Assembly: GCF_036067295.1 (NCBI RefSeq)
Contig: NZ_CP107954.1
Location: forward strand, 2,666,001 to 2,730,000
Source of the DNA: Kribbella sp. NBC_00382
GTDB lineage: Bacteria; Actinomycetota; Actinomycetes; Propionibacteriales; Kribbellaceae
DNA: 64,000 bases
Direction: 5' to 3'
The notes under the pieces are model-generated. The model did not search any database and had not been told where the DNA came from. It was given only the letters and a program-made list of their open reading frames with translations. Positions 56,980-64,000 of the stretch are shown piece by piece (position 1 is the stretch's first letter; each line of letters begins with the position of its first letter). Position numbers and translations under genes: made by a program.

Positions 56980-58656
56980 ATGCGACAGGACCGTCCTCAG
57001 CTCTCCCGCCGTTTGTTGCTAGGTGGTGCTGCCGCGCTGCCTGCAGCTGCCGCACTGCCCGCGGCCGCAGTTCCGTCGAGTGGAACTGCGGCCCGCAGTC
57101 CGAAGGATGTCTCGGCTGAGCTGCTCGATCAGTGGGCGGACGCGCCTGGCACGCATCCGCTCATCCCGGACATCTCGCACGCCGGGTACGGCGGCGGCGA
57201 ACGCCCACGTCGGCCGCGGGTCGTCGCCCGCGTCACCGACTTCGGCGCTCGGGCGGACCTTGCGGTTGACTCCGCTGCCGCCTTCACCGCAGCCGTCCGG
57301 TACGCCGGTGAGCACGGCGGCGGCACTGTCGTCGTACCGCGAGGGACGTACCGGCTCGACTCGCCGCTGTGGATCCAGTGGTCGAACGTGGTCCTCAAGG
57401 GCTCCGGCCCCGACGACACGATCCTGCACTTCACCCGGCCGCTCGAGGAGTCGTACCGGCCGAACCTACAGCCGAGCCTGCAGAGCCGGTGGTCGTGGAC
57501 CGGCGGGCAGATCTGGGTGATCGCGCCGGAGCGGAAGGCCAAGTCCGAGGCTGAGGACTTCGCTGCTTCGGAAGGGTGGTTGCTCGGCGACCCGTTGGCT
57601 TCAGTTGGGTCGGCGTCGCGAGGGCAGCGGACGCTGGTCGTGTCGGACACGAGTCGGCTCGCGGCGGGCGATCTCGTCGTACTGGAGACGGACAATCCCG
57701 CGGATGCCGGCGTACTGCGGCATGTGGCTGGGGACGTTTCCGGGGTCAGCGCTTATGACTGGCCGGTGAAGGCGCCGCAGCTGACGACTGGGTCTGGTGG
57801 GCAGTACATCCAGTACGCGACGCTGCAGTGGCCGGTACGGATCGAGGCTGTGCTGGGGAACCGCTTGGTGAGGTTGGCCCAGCCGCTGCGTTACGACCTG
57901 CGTGCGAGCTGGCCGTCGCGGCTGCGGGAGATCGGTCCGACGCTGCATGACGTCGGGGTGGAGTCGCTGACGATCCGCAACGAGCTGCGGCCGATGACGA
58001 TCCACAATCGGCATCCTGGGTCGAACGGCCTTTGTTTCCAGGCGGTTCACGACTGCTGGGCGGATGACGTACGGGTCGAGAACTGTGATCTCGGGTTCGG
58101 TTTCACCACCACGAAGGCGGTCACGCTCACCGATGTGGCGGTCGGTGGCCGGTCGGCTCACCACAGCTTTGCTTGCCGGATGCAATCACATGACAACCTG
58201 GTCGACGGCTTCGAGATCGAGAAGTTCTCGGTGCCGCTGCCGGACGGCTCACTGCATCACGGTCTCAACCTGGAAGGGTTGTCGGCCGGCAACGTCTGGC
58301 GTCGCGGCACGATGGCCGAAGGCACCTTCGACACTCATCGAGCGATGCCGTTCGAGAACGCGCGGACGGACATCACGCTGACCAACAACGGCCGGGTGGG
58401 TGGCTCGGCGGCTTCGGGTCCGCTGTTCGGTGCGCGGATCGCGCACTGGAACGTCCGCATCACCAGCGGCGTCCCTTATGCGATCGACCTCGCCGACGTG
58501 GCTCCGCGCAGCATCACGGTCGGCCTCCAGGGGTTGGCCACTGCGGGCAGTGGCCTTCCCCGAGACTTCCCTGGGGACCTGGAGAACGGCACCTTCCAAC
58601 TGGCGTCGCGCCCCTCGGTCGCCGACCTGTACGCCGCCCAGCGGGCTCGGAGTTAG
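56980..58656 (+). CDS. Tat-exported right-handed beta-helix protein (pectate-lyase-like)
   Basis: 558 residues. Tat signal LSRRLLLGGAAALPAAAALP (residues 8-27). A parallel beta-helix is indicated by VTDFGARADLAVDSAAAFTAAVRYA at the start of the fold (the pectate lyase 3 entry motif), and by repeating rungs such as NVVLKGSGPDDTILHF, VESLTIRNE, DDVRVENCDLGFGF and DNLVDGFEIEKF. Likely a secreted polysaccharide lyase or hydrolase for the locus. ATG 56980 has GAGGAG at 8 nt; the longer frame from 56908 lacks a ribosome site. Last gene of the operon. Confidence 0.85.
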   Translation: MRQDRPQLSRRLLLGGAAALPAAAALPAAAVPSSGTAARSPKDVSAELLDQWADAPGTHPLIPDISHAGYGGGERPRRPRVVARVTDFGARADLAVDSAAAFTAAVRYAGEHGGGTVVVPRGTYRLDSPLWIQWSNVVLKGSGPDDTILHFTRPLEESYRPNLQPSLQSRWSWTGGQIWVIAPERKAKSEAEDFAASEGWLLGDPLASVGSASRGQRTLVVSDTSRLAAGDLVVLETDNPADAGVLRHVAGDVSGVSAYDWPVKAPQLTTGSGGQYIQYATLQWPVRIEAVLGNRLVRLAQPLRYDLRASWPSRLREIGPTLHDVGVESLTIRNELRPMTIHNRHPGSNGLCFQAVHDCWADDVRVENCDLGFGFTTTKAVTLTDVAVGGRSAHHSFACRMQSHDNLVDGFEIEKFSVPLPDGSLHHGLNLEGLSAGNVWRRGTMAEGTFDTHRAMPFENARTDITLTNNGRVGGSAASGPLFGARIAHWNVRITSGVPYAIDLADVAPRSITVGLQGLATAGSGLPRDFPGDLENGTFQLASRPSVADLYAAQRARS

Positions 58657-58681
58657 AACTGCCCGCAGCTAAGGCTCGGAG

Positions 58682-59038
58682 CTAGTTCTTGGTGCTGTAG
58701 CTCTGCGAAGCCAGTAGCGAATCGTCGCCGGTCAGGGCGGCGGCGATTCGCCGGTGCTTGATGGCCTCGTCGCCACGGCTGAGGCGTTCGAGGGTACGGG
58801 CCATCAGCAGATGGGCGTACGCCTCGGTCGGCTCCCGCTCGAGGATCACCAGCAGGTGCTCCTCGGCGGGCTTCAGCGAAGCGGAGTGGTAGTAGGCACG
58901 CGCCAGCAAGAGCCGCGTACCGACGTCTTCCGGGGTCTCCTCGACGACCGGGAGCAGTGCACGGATCGCGCCGCGATAGTCCCGCTCGTCGAAGTACTGC
59001 TGGCCAAGGCCATAACTCAACGCGCGCATGTCCTCCAT
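58682..59038 (-). CDS. Small TPR protein
   Basis: 118 residues with about two and a half tetratricopeptide repeats: YGLGQQYFDERDYRGAIRAL, TRLLLARAYYHSASLKPAEEHL and AYAHLLMARTLERLSRGDEAI. A protein-interaction adaptor, cytoplasmic. GAGGAG lies just before the ATG at 59038. Upstream lies the large inverted repeat at 59098-59191. Confidence 0.87.
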   Translation of the reverse strand: MEDMRALSYGLGQQYFDERDYRGAIRALLPVVEETPEDVGTRLLLARAYYHSASLKPAEEHLLVILEREPTEAYAHLLMARTLERLSRGDEAIKHRRIAAALTGDDSLLASQSYSTKN

Positions 59039-59097
59039 GCGCTCCTCAACACCGTCCGCCGCCAGCCGTATTCCGAGGGCCGGCGAGGGACGGTGTC

Positions 59098-59191
59098 CCG
59101 CTCGACAGGAGGTAGTCGGGTGGACGGCCGCGCGCCACGCTCAGGTGAGCGACGACTGCGTGCCGTACGGGCACTACCTCCCGTCGAGCGG
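59098..59191. repeat. 19-bp inverted repeat with 56-base loop
   Basis: CCGCTCGACAGGAGGTAGT (59098-59116) is complementary to 59173-59191 with one mismatch; the stem can gain three more pairs (GTG/CAC) past a 2-base bulge. It fills the spacer between the aldo/keto reductase (ending 59198) and the TPR gene. Too widely spaced for a simple terminator; it may be a cruciform, a 3' processing structure or a repeat relic. Confidence 0.7.
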
Positions 59192-59197
59192 CACAAG

Positions 59198-60073
59198 TCA
59201 GGACGCGTCGAGGGTCGCGACCTGCTCCGGGGTGAGGGTGAGCTCGACGGCGGAGTAGGAGTCGCGGATGGTCTCCGGCCGGCTGGAGCCGGGGATCGGG
59301 ATGACGACCGGGGACTTCGCGAGCATCCAGGCGAGGGTGAGCTTCTGCGGGCTGACGTCAAGGTCCGCCGCCAGTTGGTGGAACGCGGGGTGCTTGTCGC
59401 CGAGCTCGGAGGCGTTGGAGATGCCGCCGAGCGGGGACCAGGGCAGGAAGGCGATGCCGAGTTCGTCGCACAGGTCGAGCTCGGGTTCGCTGGAGCGGAA
59501 GGCCGGCGAGAACTGGTTCTGCACCGAAACGAGCCGGCCGCCGAGGATCTCGTTGGCCTGCCGGATCTGCGCCGGGTTGGCGTTGGAGATGCCGGCCATC
59601 CGGATCTTGCCCCCGTCGAGCAGGTCGCGGATCGCGCCGATGGACTCCTCGTACGGCGTCTTCGGGTCCGGCCGGTGGAACTGGTACAGGCCGATCGCGT
59701 CGACACCGAGTCGCTTGAGCGAGTCCTCGGCCGCCTGCTTCAGGTGCTCGGGCGAACCGTCTTGCGTCCATGCGCCGTCGCCGGGGCGAAGGTGTCCGCC
59801 CTTGGTCGCGACGAGTACGCCGGAGGTGTCACCGCCGTACGAGTTGAGCGCCTTCGCGATCAGCGTCTCGTTGTGGCCGATGTCGGAGGAGTCCAGGTGG
59901 TAGGCGTCGGCGGTGTCGATCAGCGTGATGCCCGCGTCGAGCGCGGCGTGGATGGTCGCGATCGACCGGCTCTCGTCGGGCCGGCCTTCGATCGACATCG
60001 GCATGCCGCCGAGTCCGATCGCGCTGACCTGGACGTCGCCGATCTTGCGGGTGGTGGGGGTCTCAGAAGCCAT
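59198..60073 (-). CDS. Aldo/keto reductase
   Basis: 291 residues, (beta/alpha)8 NADPH reductase: GLGGMPMSIEGRP, the catalytic DTADAYHLDSS (Asp, Tyr), the Lys in VLVATKGGHLRPG, the His in GLYQFHRPDPKTPYEES, and the cofactor end IPIPGSSRPETI. Related to the pyridoxal/aryl-alcohol dehydrogenase branch; substrate unknown. ATG 60073 is preferred to the frame start at 60097 because TAATGG stands 7 nt upstream. Confidence 0.92.
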   Translation of the reverse strand: MASETPTTRKIGDVQVSAIGLGGMPMSIEGRPDESRSIATIHAALDAGITLIDTADAYHLDSSDIGHNETLIAKALNSYGGDTSGVLVATKGGHLRPGDGAWTQDGSPEHLKQAAEDSLKRLGVDAIGLYQFHRPDPKTPYEESIGAIRDLLDGGKIRMAGISNANPAQIRQANEILGGRLVSVQNQFSPAFRSSEPELDLCDELGIAFLPWSPLGGISNASELGDKHPAFHQLAADLDVSPQKLTLAWMLAKSPVVIPIPGSSRPETIRDSYSAVELTLTPEQVATLDAS

Positions 60074-60152
60074 ACCCCCACCATTACCCGCCGCCAATCA
60101 GTATTCCAACAGTAAAAACCACTGAGAGTCAGCAGTAGGATTGCTGAATGCC

Positions 60153-61736
60153 TCAGACTTGGTGGACGTGCGGGTTGTGGTCCTCGACGACGTAGCTGGC
60201 CCGGGTGCTGATCGGGGCGTCCGGGGTGCTGACGTAGGGGAGGACGCGGAAGTCGGAGCGCCAGCGGTGCTGGTCGGCGGTGACACGGACGTAGCCCCGC
60301 TGGGAGTTGAAGAACTTGAGGTGCGGGTTGGCGGCGAGGAACTGGTCGCCTTGCGGGGTGGTGTCGGCGCCGTCGCCGCCGCTGGTGATCGACGTACCGA
60401 CGAACTCGGTGCCGACCGTACGCGAGTTGGGATCGGCGAAGTCGCGCTTGAGCTCGAGGGCGTAGTTCTGATGCCGGTCGCCGGTGATCACGACCAGGTT
60501 CCGTACTCCGCTGTCCTGCGCGGCCGCGAGTACCTTGTTGCGCTCGGCAACATATCCGTCCCAAGGATCCAGCCAGACATGGGTGTCCGGGCCGGGATCC
60601 ATGTCGGTCTGGCCCATCGGGGTCTGGTTGCCGATCACCTGCCAGCGGGCGTTGGACTGGCGGAATCCGTCGAGCAGCCACTTGCGCTGCTTGCCGCCGA
60701 GCATCGTGTTGTCCGGATCGAACCGGTCGTCGCAAGTTGCTGAGTCGCCGTCGCCGCACGGCTGGTCGGTGCGGTACTGGCGGGTGTCGAGGATGGTGAA
60801 GTCGGCGAGCCGGCCGTACGGGAGGCGGCGGTGGTACCGGATGTCCGGACCCTTGGGCATCTGCTGGTGACGCAGCGGCAGGTTCTCGTACATCGCCTGG
60901 AACGCCTGCGCGCGGCGCTGCCGGAAGATCACCGGGTCCTGATCCGGCTCGGTGTCGGCCTGCGAGAGGTCGCCCGCCCAGTTGTTCTCCACCTCGTGGT
61001 CGTCGAACGTGTGGATCCACGGATGCGCCGCGTGCGCGGCCTGCAGCGGCGCCTCGGTCTTGTAGAGCGAGTACTGCAGCCGGTACCGGGCCAGGTCGAA
61101 CGTCTCGGTGTGGAAGCGGGGATCCGTCACCACGCCACGCTTGTTGGTCTTCACGCCGGACTCGTAGAGGTAGTCGCCCAGGTGCACGACCAGGTCGAGA
61201 TCCTCGTCCGCCATGTGCTGGTACGCCGTGAAGTACCCGTCCTGCCACGCGTTGCACGAGGCGAACGCGAACCGGACCTCACGCGGCGAGCTGAGCGGAT
61301 GCGGGGTCGTCCGGGTCCGCCCGACCGTCGAGATCTCCCCGCCGGTACGGAACCGGTAGTAGTACTCGTGATCCGGCAGCAGCCCGTTGACCTCCGGGTG
61401 GACCGAGTGGCCGAGCTCGGGAGTCGCGACCACGCTGGACCGGCGTACGAGGTGCCGGAAGCGCTCGTCGCGGGCGACCTCGTACTCCACGCGGACCGGC
61501 TTGGCCGGCATGCCGCCCTTGCCGTCGACGGCGAACGGGTCGAGCGCGAGCCGGGTCCAGAGCACGACACTGCTGTACTGCGGGTCGCCGGACGCCACGC
61601 CAAGGGTGAAGGGGTTGCCTGCGCCGGCCGGGGCGGCGTACGTGGTTGAGGCGTCCCAGGCGCCAGTACCGAGCAGCACCGCGCCGGCGGCACCCGCGCC
61701 TCCGAGTCCGATGAAGCGACGACGTGAAACAGCCAT
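60153..61736 (-). CDS. phoD: Alkaline phosphatase D, Tat-exported
   Basis: 527 residues. Tat signal SRRRFIGLGGAGAAGAVLLG at residues 4-23. An N-terminal fibronectin-like PhoD_N domain precedes the metallophosphatase domain: ASCNAWQDGYFTAYQHM, LVVHLGDYLYESG, FDDHEVENNW, and the late VITGDRHQNYALEL. Calcium/iron-dependent phosphodiesterase and monoesterase for phosphate supply outside the cell. ATG at 61736 has GGAGGA at 7 nt. Candidate Pho-box-like words lie upstream. Confidence 0.94.
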   Translation of the reverse strand: MAVSRRRFIGLGGAGAAGAVLLGTGAWDASTTYAAPAGAGNPFTLGVASGDPQYSSVVLWTRLALDPFAVDGKGGMPAKPVRVEYEVARDERFRHLVRRSSVVATPELGHSVHPEVNGLLPDHEYYYRFRTGGEISTVGRTRTTPHPLSSPREVRFAFASCNAWQDGYFTAYQHMADEDLDLVVHLGDYLYESGVKTNKRGVVTDPRFHTETFDLARYRLQYSLYKTEAPLQAAHAAHPWIHTFDDHEVENNWAGDLSQADTEPDQDPVIFRQRRAQAFQAMYENLPLRHQQMPKGPDIRYHRRLPYGRLADFTILDTRQYRTDQPCGDGDSATCDDRFDPDNTMLGGKQRKWLLDGFRQSNARWQVIGNQTPMGQTDMDPGPDTHVWLDPWDGYVAERNKVLAAAQDSGVRNLVVITGDRHQNYALELKRDFADPNSRTVGTEFVGTSITSGGDGADTTPQGDQFLAANPHLKFFNSQRGYVRVTADQHRWRSDFRVLPYVSTPDAPISTRASYVVEDHNPHVHQV

Positions 61737-61807
61737 GAGCATTCCTCCGGTGAGCGATCGGTGGAGCCCCAGCCTTCAGTCGCCAGATGGCCCAGCGGCT
61801 ACGCCTA

Positions 61808-61845
61808 GGTAAACGGTTGCCGCTGATTACCTGATCGCGGTGAAC
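61808..61845 (-). promoter_or_regulatory. Weak Pho-box-like words upstream of phoD
   Basis: On the minus strand GTTCACC (61845-61839) and GTTTACC (61814-61808) lie 31 bases apart, resembling repeat units of actinomycete PHO boxes (11-bp period would be 33). The match is partial and the assignment tentative. Confidence 0.3.
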
Positions 61846-61860
61846 GGATAACGCGGCAGG

Positions 61861-62352
61861 ATGGGCGGCATGCAGACTGATGAGCGGATTCGCCGCGCCC
61901 AGCCTTCCGACGTACCGGCGATCGTCGAGCTGGTCTACGCCTTGGCGGAGTACGAGAAGGCTCCGGACGAGTGCCACCTGACCGCTGCACAACTGTCGAC
62001 GGCGCTCTTCGGCCCGGCTCCCGCCGCCTTCTGCCACGTCGCCCTGGCCGACGGCGAGGTGGTCGGCTGCGCCATCTGGTTCCTCAGCTTCTCCACCTGG
62101 CGAGGCGTCCACGGCATCTACCTGGAAGACCTCTTCGTCAGCCCCCTCCACCGCGGCTCAGGCCTTGGCAAGGCTCTCCTGACGGCCCTCGCCCAGGAAT
62201 GCGTCACCAACAACTACGAACGCCTCGAATGGTCAGTCCTCAACTGGAACACCCCCGCCATCGACTTCTACAAGTCCGTCGGCGCTACACCGCAGGATGA
62301 GTGGACGGTTTACCGCCTGACGGACCAGGCGCTGACTAACCTCGGTGGATGA
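61861..62352 (+). CDS. GNAT N-acetyltransferase (diamine type)
   Basis: 163 residues. Resembles spermidine/diamine acetyltransferases: IVELVYALAEYEKAPDECHLT at the N-terminus in two pieces, WRGVHGIYLEDLFVSPLHRGSGLGKALL with the acetyl-CoA loop, and CTNN-like NNYERLEWSVLNWNTPAIDFYKSVGA. TAACGC lies 6 nt before ATG 61861; ATG 61870 is an alternative. The stop overlaps the next start as ATGA. Confidence 0.9.
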   Translation: MGGMQTDERIRRAQPSDVPAIVELVYALAEYEKAPDECHLTAAQLSTALFGPAPAAFCHVALADGEVVGCAIWFLSFSTWRGVHGIYLEDLFVSPLHRGSGLGKALLTALAQECVTNNYERLEWSVLNWNTPAIDFYKSVGATPQDEWTVYRLTDQALTNLGG

Positions 62353-62939
62353 GCGCTGACGACTACCTCTGGTTCGAGCCGGATTGCCGAATCAGTGAGG
62401 CCTATTGCCTGACCCTCATCCAAGGACTCGATGCCTCGGAGGCACTCGCCCGGATCGACGCGGAAGTGGTCGGGCGAGCCACTGGATTGAAGGCGTTCGT
62501 CGACACGGTCCCGGATGAACACGGCGGCGAGCGGCTCTACATCGGCGCGACCACGGTGGGCGACTGGACTCTTCTGGTCGAGGAGAACGGCTACCTCGGC
62601 GTCACCCAGAAGGTGATCGAACCGCTGTCCGCCGGCACCCAGGTGGTCTCGCACTTCAAGAACGTCAACGCCGTCGACTACTTCTACTGGATGGTGGACG
62701 GCGACCTGCGCCTGCAGTTCGAGCCGCTGTTCCCCGACACCCGCGACGGAAGCGACCCCGATGGTCAACTCGACGCGATGGAGCGTGCCGGATTCGACCT
62801 CACCGACAGCGACGACGTCAACAACCTCCACACGGCGGCCGCCTTCGCCCTCGCCGAGCACCTCACCGGCGTACGGTTGACCAACGAGATGCTGGAGTCA
62901 GCTGAGTACTTGTGCGGACTAGCTCCCCTCAAGAGCTGA
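62349..62939 (+). CDS. DUF6461 family protein
   Basis: 196 residues, soluble, acidic, with the DUF6461 pattern: YLWFEPDCRISEAYCLTLIQG at the N-terminus (in two pieces), DWTLLVEENGYLGV and a later VDYFYWMVDGDLRLQFEPL. Function unknown; family frequent in actinomycetes. It overlaps the GNAT stop (ATGA), and in addition TAACCT (62337-62342) stands exactly 6 nt before the ATG, so both coupling and a leaderless promoter are possible. Confidence 0.82.
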   Translation: MSADDYLWFEPDCRISEAYCLTLIQGLDASEALARIDAEVVGRATGLKAFVDTVPDEHGGERLYIGATTVGDWTLLVEENGYLGVTQKVIEPLSAGTQVVSHFKNVNAVDYFYWMVDGDLRLQFEPLFPDTRDGSDPDGQLDAMERAGFDLTDSDDVNNLHTAAAFALAEHLTGVRLTNEMLESAEYLCGLAPLKS

Positions 62940-63746
62940 CAGAAAGAGTCTGGCGTTGCGCTCGTTAACGCCGTCGGCACCTGTCCACCAGGAGACGGGG
63001 TAGGTGCTTTCAACGTAGGCGCGCGACGGTTGCTCGCGGTCGCAGTAGTCGACCCAGTTGTCGGCATAGCCACGGTGGCCGGCCGTTTCGAGGACTCCGC
63101 AGACGCCAAGGATGTCCAGTAGGTTGCGGCGCTGGGACTTGTTGCTTTTCGGCAGCTTGAGCTGGGCCTCAGCCTTCACGGCAGTCACTTCGGCGGGTGT
63201 GGCTCGCAAAGTTCGCAGGAGGGTTCGGCCGAGGTCCAGGTCGGCGGCCACAGGGGTGAGCCGAGGGGCCCGGAGGAACTGCTCCAGATCGAAGGCGATG
63301 TAGTCGAGGTGGTCGCGGCGTACTCCACCCCACTTGAATCGTTCGAAGTTCATGACGTTCGGGTCGGTGGAACTGGTTGGGTAGAGGCCGCAGACCGCGC
63401 AGAACCGCTCGCGCTCGTGCTCCTGGAATGTGTGGGCCGGCAGGTGACGGGCGACCGCCAGCGATCCCAGGGCTGAGCGCAGGTCGAGGCGGTGGGAGCT
63501 GAGGCTGGCGACGAATGCCTGGCCTGCGTCGGCGATCGGCACGGACTTGGCCAAGTCCCGTACTTCGCCGACCAGTTCGTCGTGGGACCGCTTTGGGATG
63601 GTCGGAAACATCACGCCGGCCGCGATCGCGGCAGCCAACTCGGCAGGTGGTGGCGGGACGCTGGGCAACCGCCAGCCTTGCGCAGACCAGTAAGTACCAG
63701 TGAGGGCTTTCAGCGCTGCCGGCGATGGGTCGTACTGCTGCTGCAT
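62919..63746 (-). CDS. Hypothetical protein with CxxC motif, 275 aa
   Basis: 275 residues, unrecognised. The middle carries RFCAVCGLYPTSSTDPNVMNFERFKWGGVRRD (in pieces, about residue 115-145) with a CxxC, then a helical C-terminal half including LLDILGVCGVLET and a Trp-rich end. No signal or TM segment. CAGAAT stands 6 nt before the ATG. It overlaps the DUF6461 gene tail to tail by 21 bases. Confidence 0.7.
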   Translation of the reverse strand: MQQQYDPSPAALKALTGTYWSAQGWRLPSVPPPPAELAAAIAAGVMFPTIPKRSHDELVGEVRDLAKSVPIADAGQAFVASLSSHRLDLRSALGSLAVARHLPAHTFQEHERERFCAVCGLYPTSSTDPNVMNFERFKWGGVRRDHLDYIAFDLEQFLRAPRLTPVAADLDLGRTLLRTLRATPAEVTAVKAEAQLKLPKSNKSQRRNLLDILGVCGVLETAGHRGYADNWVDYCDREQPSRAYVESTYPVSWWTGADGVNERNARLFLSALEGS

Positions 63747-63805
63747 GGCGACATTCTGCTGTAGGGGGAGAAGAGCGGTACACCAAACTGAGCGAGAATG
63801 GGCAG

Positions 63806-64000
63806 GTGGAACTGAAACCCCTGCTGATCACCCGCATCTCCAGCGCACTCGTCTGGCCGGTTCTGGCCGGTGTACTGGTCGTCGCCCTGTATGGCGACGT
63901 GCATCTGAGCGTGGTCATCGGCGTCGGCCTGGTGAGCCTGGCGGCCGCCGTCTACATCGGACTGTTCGGGTGGCGTCTCGGCGTGGTGACCGACGACGAG
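63806..64000 (+). CDS. Membrane protein, N-terminal part (cut by window end)
   Basis: First 65 codons of a gene running off the right edge. Two TM helices (ALVWPVLAGVLVVALYG and SVVIGVGLVSLAAAVYIGLFG) precede a charged turn (VTDDE), the layout of small PH-domain-like membrane proteins. GTG at 63806 has GAGAAT 6 nt upstream and no ribosome site. Assignment tentative because most of the protein is outside. Confidence 0.55.
   Translation, partial: MELKPLLITRISSALVWPVLAGVLVVALYGDVHLSVVIGVGLVSLAAAVYIGLFGWRLGVVTDDE

Overview
The window is about 64 kb of high-GC chromosome from a soil actinomycete. F420-dependent enzymes (fgd, a PPOX reductase), a DinB/DUF664 protein, Tat-exported hydrolases, sugar ABC operons without their own ATPase, several LacI regulators and GTG/TTG starts all fit Propionibacteriales. 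The gene mix resembles Kribbella most; the genus is inference, the phylum is not.

Layout. 1-3271: a Tat-exported GH127 beta-L-arabinofuranosidase (cut by the left edge) divergent from its LacI regulator. 3359-8673: small genes and pckG. 8781-14145: a tRNA-Arg(ACG) whose last 48 bases recur at 14085, bracketing a 5.3-kb island with no integrase. The island carries a DUF6879/HTH-DUF5753 set, a Schlafen-type (AlbA_2) protein, a 146-nt imperfect palindrome and two divergent one-TM proteins. 14143-14735: integrase and Tn3-transposase debris. 14793-15773: a fusion protein whose last 42 residues carry an eight-cysteine pattern like the bacteriocin fulvocin C. 15969-20425: DUF4304, VOC and hydrolase genes, a stand-alone mraY and a cyclase. 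21040-26120: an arsenic cluster (MFS, ArsO-like flavoprotein, ArsR, ArsR-ArsC fusion, aquaporin, ArsC). 26166-27414: two pseudogenes and small cysteine proteins. 27413-48639: single genes including folK, map with a divergent XRE gene, aac(3)-like, a fasciclin lipoprotein, fgd, a TetR/DrrAB-type efflux set, a GDDKGG-repeat protein and a flavin reductase/LLM oxidoreductase pair. 48719-58656: a carbohydrate locus with two matched LacI operators, controlling a secreted clan GH-A-like hydrolase on one side and LacI, FAD oxidoreductase, ABC uptake and a beta-helix protein on the other. 58682-64000: TPR, aldo/keto reductase, PhoD phosphatase and small genes; the last gene runs off the right edge.

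A feature of the whole window is a TANNNT box exactly six bases before the start codon of at least 15 genes, most without a Shine-Dalgarno sequence, on both strands. That geometry predicts leaderless transcripts and was used to choose several starts. The items most worth following are the fulvocin-like fusion, the integrase-less tRNA island with its hairpin, the structured spacer at 46659-46915, and the arsenic cluster that pairs an aquaporin with an MFS exporter and a cysteine-tailed flavoprotein.
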